A stretch of 64,000 bases of DNA, from NCBI GenBank assembly GCA_965232455.1, contig OZ246981.1, forward strand, positions 1,550,001 to 1,614,000, given 5' to 3'. Positions 35,501-44,047 of this stretch are shown here, piece after piece. Numbering within the stretch: position 1 is the first letter of the stretch; each line of letters starts with the position of its first letter. The translations under genes were made by a program, and so were the position numbers. Origin of the DNA: JBFGFX01 sp965232455 (GTDB taxonomy: Bacteria > Pseudomonadota > Gammaproteobacteria > Steroidobacterales > Woeseiaceae). The notes under the pieces are model-generated. The model ran no database searches. It saw only the letters and a program-made list of their open reading frames with translations, and was not told the DNA's origin.

Positions 35501-36124
35501 TTGAACGAAGCCTACCCGTTAAAACCGTTTCGTATTCTGCGACGGGAAACCTTGTGCGAGATCATGCGTACATACCCGCTGGCGACTCTGCTTTCCGGCA
35601 AGGCCGGAAACGCCCGAATCAGCTTGCTGCCCCTGTTGGTCGAAAGAGAGCGCGACGACCGGATTTACCTGATGGGTCATCTGGATCGCAACAACGAACA
35701 TTCCCGGGAACTCCAGCCGGGCGCCCCGGTGTCGTTTCAGTTCCAGGGCCCCGACAGTTATGCGTCACCCGACCTTTATCCGGACTCTCACCTGCCCGGC
35801 TGGCTCTACGTATCCGCACAGGGCGACGGCGAAGTCTCCAGGTTGCTGGAGGGGCCGGAACTAAGGGAACTGCTGATCGCATCGACGGACACCTTCGGCG
35901 AGAGCGAGCAGCGCTTCTCACTCGAGGACGCGGACCCAAGGATCGATAGATTTCTTCCGGGGATAAAGGGCTTTCGCATCCGCGTTACGCGGATCAGCGG
36001 CATCGGGAAACTGGCCCAGGACAAGGGTCGCGAGGACTCCCAGATCGCCATGCGGTTCCTGGCCGGGCGGGACAACTCCGGCTCGCTGCCATTGTTCGAG
36101 CGTATTCTGAACGAAACGCTGTAA
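35501..36124 (+). CDS. PaiB-like FMN-binding protein
   Basis: 207 residues with TTG start (35501) preceded by GAGGGAAG. It resembles the FMN-binding negative regulator PaiB: LATLLSGKAGNARISLLPLLVERERDD, LMGHLDRNNEHSRELQPGAPVSFQFQGPDSYASPDLYPDS and LPGWLYVSAQGDGEV correspond to the flavin-binding split barrel. A C-terminal helix follows (RFLPGIKGFRIRVTRISGIGKLAQDK). PaiB proteins bind FMN and are linked to protease and sporulation control in Bacillus, but in proteobacteria their role is unknown. It converges with the Kdo hydroxylase gene. Confidence 0.78.
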   Translation: MNEAYPLKPFRILRRETLCEIMRTYPLATLLSGKAGNARISLLPLLVERERDDRIYLMGHLDRNNEHSRELQPGAPVSFQFQGPDSYASPDLYPDSHLPGWLYVSAQGDGEVSRLLEGPELRELLIASTDTFGESEQRFSLEDADPRIDRFLPGIKGFRIRVTRISGIGKLAQDKGREDSQIAMRFLAGRDNSGSLPLFERILNETL

Positions 36125-36157
36125 CGCGGCCCACCGGCGGCGCGGCTCCTGAGAGCG

Positions 36158-37063
36158 TCAGACAGCCGCCCGCAAGATGTTGAACGGGGCCAGTTCCGGC
36201 AGCCTGCAATCACGCAACGGAATCAAACCCGTATACACCAGGGCGTGCTGCCCGGAAAACGACGCGTGACTGACCATGTCCGTCAGCACCATCCACGCCG
36301 TGTAAGGTTGGAAGTGAAACGTCCGGTCATTTTCGTCGGCGCGTTGAAACTCCGGTGTGTCTTTCATGTAGTTGTGAAACTTGCGCATGACACGGTCGTA
36401 GGGACTACTGTCCAGCATCGGCGCCAGCGGCAACCCGGCGCCTGCAATCCCGTTCAGCAGCGACGTACGCAGTCTTCCGAGAACGCCGCGCTCGAGGGTT
36501 GGTGTAAGACCGCGGTGAAGGCCCGCCTCCCTGCCATAGCGCTCGAAAAGAGCGGGAAAGGCGCCCTTGCTCTTCCAGATCCTGTCCGCTTTCGGATTCA
36601 CGTTGACGAAAAACCGCAAAATACGATCGCCGTTGGTAGCGCCGTAGGCGCCGGCGTCTATGTGGACGAGTTCGTTGCTTGCATGAGGTTTGAGGTTGCG
36701 GCCTTTCTCCTCCAGCGGCCGAAAACTGCAGGTGCCGGCACGCAGGTCTTTCGACAAGGTCGGCATGACCGTCCCCAGAAATTCGGTGACGCGGCTGCGA
36801 TGATTCGAGAGCGCCTGATGCACCAAACCGGCGATATCCGACTGGTCGTCGAGGCCGGTCACCCTGTCCGCTTCGGGATGATAGCTGACGTTCTTGCGTT
36901 TCAACTGCCTCGGCAAGACGCTTCTGAGAGTTTCCAGTTCGTCCTCGGTCGGCAACTGAACGGGACAGCTCGTGAACTTGACGATATGCCCCATTTCGAG
37001 CGCATCGCCGATCTCGTCTGGAGCCGTGATCGCAAGCCGCTTCGAGTCGTATTCTCGCAGCAT
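36158..37063 (-). CDS. kdoO: Kdo hydroxylase (Fe(II)/2-oxoglutarate-dependent)
   Basis: 301 residues matching the Kdo_hydroxy family. The iron ligands can be placed as His134-x-Asp136 in ELVHIDAG and the distal His266 in TDMVSHASFSGQ. Other family-typical blocks are CSFRPLEEKGR, GDRILRFFVNVNPKADRIWK and YMKDTPEFQ. KdoO converts a Kdo residue of the inner lipopolysaccharide core to Ko (3-hydroxylation) using oxygen and 2-oxoglutarate at the cytoplasmic face. A glycosyltransferase on the same strand 139 bp upstream supports a lipopolysaccharide role. Confidence 0.82.
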   Translation of the reverse strand: MLREYDSKRLAITAPDEIGDALEMGHIVKFTSCPVQLPTEDELETLRSVLPRQLKRKNVSYHPEADRVTGLDDQSDIAGLVHQALSNHRSRVTEFLGTVMPTLSKDLRAGTCSFRPLEEKGRNLKPHASNELVHIDAGAYGATNGDRILRFFVNVNPKADRIWKSKGAFPALFERYGREAGLHRGLTPTLERGVLGRLRTSLLNGIAGAGLPLAPMLDSSPYDRVMRKFHNYMKDTPEFQRADENDRTFHFQPYTAWMVLTDMVSHASFSGQHALVYTGLIPLRDCRLPELAPFNILRAAV

Positions 37064-37202
37064 CGGTAATCCCCCCCACCGGAATACCCGTCACTCCGCG
37101 ATGTTACACCAGCGGCCGTTCCGTACTCACCCGCGCCGCGCACGCGCAGGGAATTTTGACGGTTCGGCGACAAATCTGGGATTTCCCGATCACCGAATCC
37201 CG

Positions 37203-38114
37203 TCAAGAACTGCCGCGGGCGGCCTCGTTGCGTCGGTCCTGATTCTTGCGGATGAACGTCCGCACCTTCGACATAAAGGAATCCTTCTTGTAGCGACCCT
37301 TGGCGACATGCCGGATCTGGCAGGCGCCCGGAACGTCAACGGCCGTGCCGTGCGTACCCATCAGCCAGCGGAACGCGCGGTCCTCGTAGGTTTTCCGCCA
37401 GCGGTCGGCCGGTTTTTGATAGATGGAAATGGAGTCGCAGTAACCACAGGCGCGCGCAACGTCGCCGTGCGTGATCTGATAAGGCCCCTTGGCCTTGTTG
37501 CGCGCACCGCCGTAGGGAACGAAGTCCGCCAGCGGAATCTCGAGGATGGCCGGGCCTTCGCGGCCCTTCTCGAGCGTTTCGGCGTCTTCCGCGAGCAGCG
37601 CCGTACCCAGGCCGTACCGGGGAAACACCAGCGGATCGTCGCGATTCTGCAGTTCGTCGGCGAGCGTGTCGAGGCAGTCCTCGTGGAACAGAATGTCGCA
37701 GTCGGTGAACCAGATCCAATCGGCGGCCGTCGACTTTGCGGCGAGATTGCGCCCGATGCTCCGTCGGAACAGCGACTCTTTGGGCAACACCTGCCAGTTC
37801 CAGGTGACGTTCGGTACCTCGATCTGCTCGAAAAATTTGAGCACGTCCGTCACCGCCTCGTCTTCCGCCGCGTGATAAACGGTCATCGTAACCTGCAGTT
37901 TGTCGGTTCTGTGATTGACGAGGGAACTCAGCTGATAATTGAGGTAATGCGCGTAACGCCAGCAATGGCACACAATTTCAAGATGCAGTTTGCCGCTGCG
38001 TTTCGCCTTTTCGACCGTCGCAGGATCGACCTCACGGAACCACGCCGCGGGCAGAAAACCACTCGCGGCAAACCGAAAAAACAACCCCAATAGGCCGTCA
38101 GCGAACCCTGACAT
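37203..38114 (-). CDS. Glycosyltransferase (GT-A fold, family 2-like)
   Basis: 303 residues. The GT-A pattern is visible: LEIVCHCWRYAHYLNYQLSSLV, a donor-binding region, and the metal-binding DxD in WIWFTDCDILFHED. Acceptor-side features are less clear (ACGYCDSISIYQKPADRWRKTYEDRAFRWLMGTHG). The N-terminal LLGLFFRFAASGFLPAAWF is weakly hydrophobic and may attach to the membrane. It is upstream of and co-directional with the Kdo hydroxylase, so it probably adds a sugar to the lipopolysaccharide core. Specific linkage unknown. Confidence 0.75.
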   Translation of the reverse strand: MSGFADGLLGLFFRFAASGFLPAAWFREVDPATVEKAKRSGKLHLEIVCHCWRYAHYLNYQLSSLVNHRTDKLQVTMTVYHAAEDEAVTDVLKFFEQIEVPNVTWNWQVLPKESLFRRSIGRNLAAKSTAADWIWFTDCDILFHEDCLDTLADELQNRDDPLVFPRYGLGTALLAEDAETLEKGREGPAILEIPLADFVPYGGARNKAKGPYQITHGDVARACGYCDSISIYQKPADRWRKTYEDRAFRWLMGTHGTAVDVPGACQIRHVAKGRYKKDSFMSKVRTFIRKNQDRRNEAARGSS

Positions 38115-38291
38115 AGTGAAACCCGATTCGTTGGCGGCCGTCGCTTTCAGACCGCCCGGTCAGCGCCGTACGGCCGCCAACATCTTGAAATAATGAGAAA
38201 TTCAGCGAGCGAAGTATACGTTCACGGAATGCGAACATCCACAGGAATCTGTCGATCCGGCCGCGGGGAGTTTCGCGGCGCCCCGCGGGCG

Positions 38292-39215
38292 TCATTCGAG
38301 TCCGGCGGCATCCGCGTTCGTCGGCCCTGCATCCAGACGCCAGGCGTCTACCCATTGGGTTTTATCGTATTCCAGGCTCAACTGCCCGATCAGCCGCTCC
38401 TCGAAATCGGGCATGTGCGCGACGCCGTAGAATATACCAATCCGCCGGGCGCCCGATTCGATCTGTTCTTCGAGAACGTCGATCGCGCGCTGATTACGGG
38501 CATCGATCAGGGCAGATCCTGCCGGCCCGTCCAAAGCGCCGCTGACGCTCTCGACGTTGGTCATTTCGTAGGCAAAGGCAATCTTGAGCGCATTGTCCTG
38601 GCCCGATCTGAGCGCCAACGAGATGTCACGCACGGCTCTGATGCCGAGCGGATCCTTTGCCGCCTCGCTTATCGACGCATACAAAAGACGCCAAAAATAG
38701 ACGTATAGCGACTCATCACGGTCAGCCATGCTTTGCGCGAGTTCGCTTGGCGATAGATCGGCGTGCACGAAGTTCGGTCGCCCGTAGTCGATCTCGTCGA
38801 GCTGAAAGGAAAGGCCCAGCGCCCTGGTCATCGCCATCTGCGCGGTGGATATGAATCCTCTGCGTTCGGAATCTCCCACCCTCGCATACGCACCTTCGGG
38901 AGCGACCAACTCGAAAAGCACCGCGTCGTATTCACGAAACCTGCGGTTTAGATCCCCGTAATAAGCCGCGTCGCCGACATGAACCGCGCCAATCAGGTCC
39001 ACGCTGACGTCTTGCTCGCCGCCTTTGGACACATAACGCGCGATCGCGATCTGAAGCGCAAGCGGCTGGCCCTCGGCGGTGTGGGTAACCCGCGCAAACT
39101 CCGTCGCCTGACCCGCCGGAAAGCTCTCGGCTTGCGCGGCGCGGGCGTCCTGCACACCGGACGCCGCGAACGCGCTCACGAAGACGACGGACCATTGAGC
39201 TATCCTTGAAAGCAT
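38292..39215 (-). CDS. Secreted TraB/GumN-like protein
   Basis: 307 residues with signal peptide ending near ARAAQA. The fold family is suggested by VDLIGAVHVGDAAYYGDLNRRFREYDAVLFELVAPEG at the N-terminal end and by the closing IGIFYGVAHMPDFEERL with a conserved GxxH. Members of TraB/PrgY/GumN are proposed metalloproteases (two Gx2H motifs and acidic residues), and both GAVH and GVAH are present here. Function in bacteria is unclear. It is divergent from the TorF porin gene, 160 bp away. Confidence 0.7.
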   Translation of the reverse strand: MLSRIAQWSVVFVSAFAASGVQDARAAQAESFPAGQATEFARVTHTAEGQPLALQIAIARYVSKGGEQDVSVDLIGAVHVGDAAYYGDLNRRFREYDAVLFELVAPEGAYARVGDSERRGFISTAQMAMTRALGLSFQLDEIDYGRPNFVHADLSPSELAQSMADRDESLYVYFWRLLYASISEAAKDPLGIRAVRDISLALRSGQDNALKIAFAYEMTNVESVSGALDGPAGSALIDARNQRAIDVLEEQIESGARRIGIFYGVAHMPDFEERLIGQLSLEYDKTQWVDAWRLDAGPTNADAAGLE

Positions 39216-39375
39216 GGGTATCTCGTATCCGTGATATCAGTGACTCCGCGAGACGTTCACATATACCATTAATCGCCGGGGGCAGGAACCTCACGCACTC
39301 ACAATTTGCGCGGCTCACCGAACTGACGGCGACCGCGCCGCTGAACTTCACAAGGCAACGAGGATCATAGAGACG

Positions 39376-40059
39376 ATGAAACGCGCTTCCCTTGTTTTGC
39401 TGCTTCTCGGCGGCAACGCCGTCGCCGCGGAGTTCAACGGCTATCTGGTATTGACCTCGGACTACGTCTTCCGGGGCGTTACCTACAGTGACGGTCACTT
39501 CGCGGCGCAATTGGGAGGAGACGTCACGTTTGATAACGGCGTCTATTTTGGCGCATGGGCGTCGAGTATCGACATCGAAACCGCCGCAGGCGCCGAACGC
39601 GACCTGGAGATAGACTATTACGTTGGGTACAGCCTGGATATCAACGAGTCACTGACCGTTGGCGCCAACGCGGTTGCGTACACGTTCCCGGGCGCGGAAG
39701 GACTCCTCGACTACGATTACGAGGAGTATTCACTCAGCATCAATTACGTCGATCGTGTGTGGTTCGAGTACTCCTACGCGCCCGACATTTTTCACACCGG
39801 ATCTGAAACGCACAATTACGCGCTTTTCTCCGAATTGCCGCTGGGCCATGAGGTCATTGCCAGCGGAGGCGTCGGCTACTACGACACCTCTGCGCTCTCC
39901 GACGACAACTACACCTATTGGGAACTCGGGATAACCCGCCCGTTTCAGCGCATCGCCATCGACCTGCGCTATCACGACGCCAACCAATGGGTGCCGATAT
40001 TCAGCTCGCGGAATCGTGTCGAGTCACGTCTCGTGCTCAGCGCCAAACTGCAGTTCTGA
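39376..40059 (+). CDS. TorF-family putative porin
   Basis: 227 residues with signal peptide (MKRASLVLLLLGGNAVAAEF). FNGYLVLTSDYVFRGVTYSDG is the diagnostic opening of TorF/Gcw_chp barrels; beta-strands alternate to the C-terminal Phe (LVLSAKLQF), the BAM recognition signal. These small outer-membrane barrels are common in gammaproteobacteria and their transported solute is unknown. It converges 16 bp from the subtilase gene. Confidence 0.85.
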   Translation: MKRASLVLLLLGGNAVAAEFNGYLVLTSDYVFRGVTYSDGHFAAQLGGDVTFDNGVYFGAWASSIDIETAAGAERDLEIDYYVGYSLDINESLTVGANAVAYTFPGAEGLLDYDYEEYSLSINYVDRVWFEYSYAPDIFHTGSETHNYALFSELPLGHEVIASGGVGYYDTSALSDDNYTYWELGITRPFQRIAIDLRYHDANQWVPIFSSRNRVESRLVLSAKLQF

Positions 40060-40075
40060 TACTGCCTGGCGGTCG

Positions 40076-41341
40076 TCATCCGCAGTCGCAGGATTCATTG
40101 ACCATCTGCAAGGCGGCACAGGCGTTGACCGATATAGTCGAGGAAGAACTGGCCGCCTGTGATCGCTGAAGCATTTTGCTGATGTCTCCGGGTGACAGCT
40201 CCGGCGCTTCGGCCAATAGCAAAGCAACGATTCCGCTGACGTGCGCGGCGGCGATCGAACTGCCCGAGCGGAAATCGTATCGATCGTCCGGAACGGCGAC
40301 CAGAATCTGGTGCCCGGGTGCAAAAATGCGAGCGGCGTCGGGCACCGATGCGACGTCGGCCGTAGGGTCCGCAGGACCGTCCGCGCTGTTGGCAACTCCG
40401 ATAACGGCCTCCAGGCTCGCCGGGAAACTGTTGCTCTTGGTCAGATCCGACGCGATCGCCGACACGAGAACGACGCCGGAGGCGTGCAAACGCATCAGCA
40501 ACCGGGCCAGAAGCGGATCGTACGGGCCGGTCAGGCTCAGGTTGACGACGTCCGGCGCGTCCTCGATCGCCATGTCCAACGCCTTGGCCAACGAAAAGCT
40601 GTCGCATACGGCGCTTTCGCTGTTTCGCTCGGCCCAGCAGGCCGCGAACAGATCGATCCTCGCCTTCGGGGCAATGCCCACGATACCTTTGGCGTTGTTC
40701 GCGTTCGCACCGATGACGCTTGCGATGGCCGTGCCATGCTCCGTATCGGCCGCCTTTCCGTCTACCGATATCCGCTCTATTCGGCGCAGACGGCCCCGCA
40801 GATCTTCGTGCCGTGTGTCAGCTTCGCTGTCTATAATCGCGATTCGGACACCTTCACCCAGCGAGTGCCGGTGCGCCGCCGAAACCGACATCGTTTCAAA
40901 ACCGTGCTGCAGGTTCACGTAGGTATCGTCGTAGGACGGGCCCGGATCGGTGCCGGTCTCGAATTCCTGCAGCGGCTGAACCGACTCGACTCGCGGATCG
41001 TCATTGAGTTCGTCAAGCAAGGCATCCCGATCTTCGGGTTGTTCCACCCGGTAAACGACACAATAGACGGACAACGACTTGATCGGCCAGCTATCGAGTT
41101 CGACCAGCGAGTATTCGTCCGCAAGCGCAGCGGCGTCGCGCCGAACCTGTGCGGCAATCGCGTATCGCTTTCGATTTCGATAGGGCACACCGAACCCGCC
41201 GCGGGCGCCTGCGGCGTTTTCGTTCTCGAAGGTCACCAGTATGTCGCGGCTGGAGTCCCTGGATGGATCGTCCGCCAGCGCCGGCGCCGCAAGTCCGATT
41301 GCGGCAATCAGCGCAAACCCGGCAACGACGCGTATCTTCAT
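40076..41341 (-). CDS. Secreted subtilisin-like (S8) serine peptidase
   Basis: About 421 residues, start MKIRVVAGFALIAAIG. After the signal peptide come an inhibitor-I9-like propeptide (YCVVYRVEQPEDRDALLDELNDDPRVESVQPLQEFET) and the catalytic domain: Asp in RIAIIDSEADTRHEDL (near residue 168), His in DTEHGTAIASVIGA (near 201), and Ser in FRSGSSIAAAHVSGIVALLLAE (near 360). The C-terminus has Cys pairs (NACAALQ, ESCDCG). It is the third gene of an operon with an ECF sigma factor and its anti-sigma, only seven bases after the latter. It is thus probably controlled by that sigma factor or involved in its activation. Confidence 0.88.
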   Translation of the reverse strand: MKIRVVAGFALIAAIGLAAPALADDPSRDSSRDILVTFENENAAGARGGFGVPYRNRKRYAIAAQVRRDAAALADEYSLVELDSWPIKSLSVYCVVYRVEQPEDRDALLDELNDDPRVESVQPLQEFETGTDPGPSYDDTYVNLQHGFETMSVSAAHRHSLGEGVRIAIIDSEADTRHEDLRGRLRRIERISVDGKAADTEHGTAIASVIGANANNAKGIVGIAPKARIDLFAACWAERNSESAVCDSFSLAKALDMAIEDAPDVVNLSLTGPYDPLLARLLMRLHASGVVLVSAIASDLTKSNSFPASLEAVIGVANSADGPADPTADVASVPDAARIFAPGHQILVAVPDDRYDFRSGSSIAAAHVSGIVALLLAEAPELSPGDISKMLQRSQAASSSSTISVNACAALQMVNESCDCG

Positions 41342-41348
41342 CCCGGTC

Positions 41349-41999
41349 TCACGGCTCACGACTCACCGGTAGCTGCAACGCGACGACTTCGACCGATTCG
41401 ACACCGGCGGTCCCGCGCAGCTTGTCCGTAAACCGGTCGAGCTCTTGCATCGACGTCGCCGGAATCGGCACCGTAACCCGATAGACCCCTTCCGGACCGG
41501 CCGGCGAAACATCGGTTGATCCGAAACTTTCGAGGATTTCTTCCCGTCTGGCGGAACCAAGACCGTCGACAAAGCTCACGGTCAGCACGTAGTCGATCTG
41601 GGGCGCGTCTTGCGCCGATATCGCCGTTTCGTACCTCTGCGGAACCGGCGAAAGACCGTCGTCCGAGTAGTACATGAACGCGAACGCGACAAGCAACAGT
41701 GCGCCGACCGACGCCGCCACTGCCCACTGCGACACGCCCGCCGGACCGCGCGCTTCCTGCGCATCGAGAGCCGCCATCAGCCCGTCAACGTTCGGCTCGG
41801 GCACGATCGGAGTCACGGGATGCGTTTGAACATTAGCGCGTATCATCGACAGCTCGGTGATGGCTTGTTCGCATATCTTACACCCGCGGACATGCTCGGA
41901 GACCCGATCCCGTTCGTCCTGATCAAGCGTGCCGTTCGCAAACCACGGCAGCAGGCGTTCAATATCGTCGTGCTCGAGGTGACCGGTGTTCTCATTCAT
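41349..41999 (-). CDS. Membrane-anchored anti-sigma factor with zinc-finger domain
   Basis: About 216 residues starting MNENTGHLEHDDIERLL, overlapping the sigma gene by eight bases. The HxxxCxxC zinc-binding anti-sigma motif is EHVRGCKICEQA, one transmembrane helix is WAVAASVGALLLVAFAFMYY, and a periplasmic domain follows (VLTVSFVDGLGSARREEILESF...VPIPATSMQELDRFTDKL). That domain resembles the propeptide/I9-like fold of the downstream subtilase. The protein should hold the sigma factor at the membrane and release it on an envelope signal. Confidence 0.82.
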   Translation of the reverse strand: MNENTGHLEHDDIERLLPWFANGTLDQDERDRVSEHVRGCKICEQAITELSMIRANVQTHPVTPIVPEPNVDGLMAALDAQEARGPAGVSQWAVAASVGALLLVAFAFMYYSDDGLSPVPQRYETAISAQDAPQIDYVLTVSFVDGLGSARREEILESFGSTDVSPAGPEGVYRVTVPIPATSMQELDRFTDKLRGTAGVESVEVVALQLPVSREP

Positions 42000-42624
42000 C
42001 GTTTCTGCTATCCAAGGTCTTCTCTCCACGGTCCTCACCGACGGTTCCAATAATCGGCGAAGCCGTGGGGGAGAGGAAATCGCGCATTTTCTTGCGCGCG
42101 TGAAACATACGAGTTTTCACGGTGTTTACCGGACATTCCGTAACGGTCGCGACTTCTTCATAGGACAGACCGACGTAAAACACCAGCACCATCGTCAGCT
42201 GCTGTGCAGCGGGAAGCGCCTGCAGGCCGTTCTGCACCCAATCCTCGACTTCGAGATCGGCGCCGTCGTCAATGGCACTGCCCGCCCAATCCGTCTGCCG
42301 GGCGAGGCGAACCTGGCGCCTCGAAAGGCGTCGCATCGTCAACCGATAGGCGATGCCGAAAATCCACGTGGAGACTTTGGATTCTCCGCGAAAAGAACTC
42401 GCCTTTTTCCAAACCACCAGCATGACGTCGTTCACCAATTCGTCGGCTATCGTATGTGAACCCGTCAATCGAAATACGAATTTGAACAGCCGTCCATGAT
42501 AACGAAGATAGAGCTTCGTCAGTGAATCCCGGTCGAACGCGGCGATTTGACGGAGCAGCACAAGCTCTTCCCCGTTCTCCTCCCGCACGTCGTCTCCCGC
42601 TTGGCTATATCTCGAAGCACCCAT
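41992..42624 (-). CDS. ECF-type RNA polymerase sigma factor
   Basis: About 210 residues from the ATG 42622-42624. Region 2 reads LYLRYHGRLFKFVFRLTGSHTIADELVNDVMLVVWKKASSFRGESKVSTWIFGIAYRLTMRRLSRR; region 4 reads LQALPAAQQLTMVLVFYVGLSYEEVATVTECPVNTVKTRMFHARKKMRDFL. First gene of the sigma, anti-sigma, subtilase operon. It directs the core polymerase to stress promoters; such factors usually transcribe their own operon. Divergent from the haem lipoprotein at 42836, with 211 bp between them. Confidence 0.93.
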   Translation of the reverse strand: MGASRYSQAGDDVREENGEELVLLRQIAAFDRDSLTKLYLRYHGRLFKFVFRLTGSHTIADELVNDVMLVVWKKASSFRGESKVSTWIFGIAYRLTMRRLSRRQVRLARQTDWAGSAIDDGADLEVEDWVQNGLQALPAAQQLTMVLVFYVGLSYEEVATVTECPVNTVKTRMFHARKKMRDFLSPTASPIIGTVGEDRGEKTLDSRNDE

Positions 42625-42835
42625 TACCGAATTCGTCGCTGTCGCCCGCAATATCTCAACACTGTGCCCGTGAGTGCCTGCGGCGGCGGCAAAGGTTCAA
42701 TCCAGCGCCAAAAAAAGCACAAGAGCGCCCTCCTGCCGATCATAGCCAAATATTCGGTGATTGGATTAAACCTTTTCGGCGCCGCCCCGCACCTACGTCA
42801 GCGACAACCCAACCAGATTTAGGGCGGCACCCGAC

Positions 42836-44047
42836 ATGAATCAATCCAAACGCGCTTTCGTACGTCGAATTTCCAGTTTCATTCTCGTTTCGACCGTATT
42901 GTCCGCCTGCGGCGGCGGCAACGGCGGCGGCGGAAATCCACCACCGCCACCCCCTCCTCCCCCACCGCCGCCGCCGTTTAACGCCGTGTTTTCGGAGATA
43001 CAGGCCAACGTGTTCACGCCGAACTGCGCAACGGCCGGGTGCCACACCGGCGCGGGCGCGCCTCAGGGGCTGCAACTGGACGAGGCGAACAGCTTCGGGC
43101 TGCTGGTCGGCGTCAACAGCTCGCAAGTTCCGAATCTGCAACGGGTCGCGCCAGGCGATCCGAATAACAGTTACCTGATACAGAAGGTGGAGGGCACGGC
43201 CGCGGCCGGTGGTCGGATGCCGCTCGGACGCACACCTCTCGACCAATCCGTCATCGATACCATGAGGCAGTGGATCAGTGACGGCGCCACCGATGATCGC
43301 GTACCGGCCGCGGATCCGATCCGGGTGTCCGCACTCTCCGTGGTGCCCGGCAGCGTCAACGCGATCGCACCGGCGCAGATCATCGCGAGCTTCGACCGGG
43401 AGCCGGATGCGTCCACGGTCAACGCCAACACCTTCCTCCTCGAGGGAAGCGGCGGTGACACGACCTTCGGAGACGGTAACGAAACAACGATCACGGCCGC
43501 ATCGATTACGGTGCCCGCCGCAAACACCCAATCGGCGGTGTTCGATCTGACGGGCGTGGCGGTTGCCGACGACACCTATCGGATCCGCCTGCTGGGCGAA
43601 GGCGCTTCGTTCATCATGGACCTCGACGCCAACGCGCTGGACGGTGAGTTCACGGGCAATTTCCCGTCCGGCGACGGAACCCAGGGCGGCAACTTCGAGG
43701 TGACCTTCACGATCATGGCGCCGGTCGCGACGCTGGACGACATCCAGGCGGCCGTATTCACGCCGCGCTGTTCAGGCTGTCATTCCGGGCCGACCGGAAA
43801 CACGCTGCCGGCGGGTATGGATCTAAGCAGCGCGGACGCGAGTTTTGCGAGTCTCGTCAACGTGCAGAGCCTGCAGCCGCCCGTCTTCCTGCGCGTCGAG
43901 CCCGGCAATCCGGATGACAGCTATCTGATTCAAAAACTCGAGGGCACGGCCACGTTCGGCGGGCGGATGCCGGCAGCCGGCGGTTTCCTCGACCAGAGCG
44001 TCGTCGACCAGATCCGCGAGTGGATCGCAAACGGTGCCGTACGTTGA
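42836..44047 (+). CDS. Lipoprotein with polyproline tract and two c-type haem motifs
   Basis: 403 residues: lipoprotein signal (STVLSAC, Cys25), Gly-rich and then an approximately 13-Pro tract, then two cytochrome-c-like modules of about 110 residues around an Ig-like domain (IRVSALSVVPGSVNAIAPAQIIASFDREPDASTVNANTFLLEG). The first module has the unusual spacing C-x4-CH (NCATAGCHTG); the second has normal CxxCH (RCSGCHSG). Both end with related blocks (PGDPNNSYLIQKVEGTAAAGGRMP and PGNPDDSYLIQKLEGTATFGGRMP), so one arose from the other by duplication. It is translationally linked to the haem-barrel gene and may pass electrons to it. Confidence 0.8.
   Translation: MNQSKRAFVRRISSFILVSTVLSACGGGNGGGGNPPPPPPPPPPPPPFNAVFSEIQANVFTPNCATAGCHTGAGAPQGLQLDEANSFGLLVGVNSSQVPNLQRVAPGDPNNSYLIQKVEGTAAAGGRMPLGRTPLDQSVIDTMRQWISDGATDDRVPAADPIRVSALSVVPGSVNAIAPAQIIASFDREPDASTVNANTFLLEGSGGDTTFGDGNETTITAASITVPAANTQSAVFDLTGVAVADDTYRIRLLGEGASFIMDLDANALDGEFTGNFPSGDGTQGGNFEVTFTIMAPVATLDDIQAAVFTPRCSGCHSGPTGNTLPAGMDLSSADASFASLVNVQSLQPPVFLRVEPGNPDDSYLIQKLEGTATFGGRMPAAGGFLDQSVVDQIREWIANGAVR

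Noticed and set aside
42841..43047. Glycine-rich reverse frame
   Set aside because: The Gly run is the complement of the polyproline tract in the lipoprotein gene.
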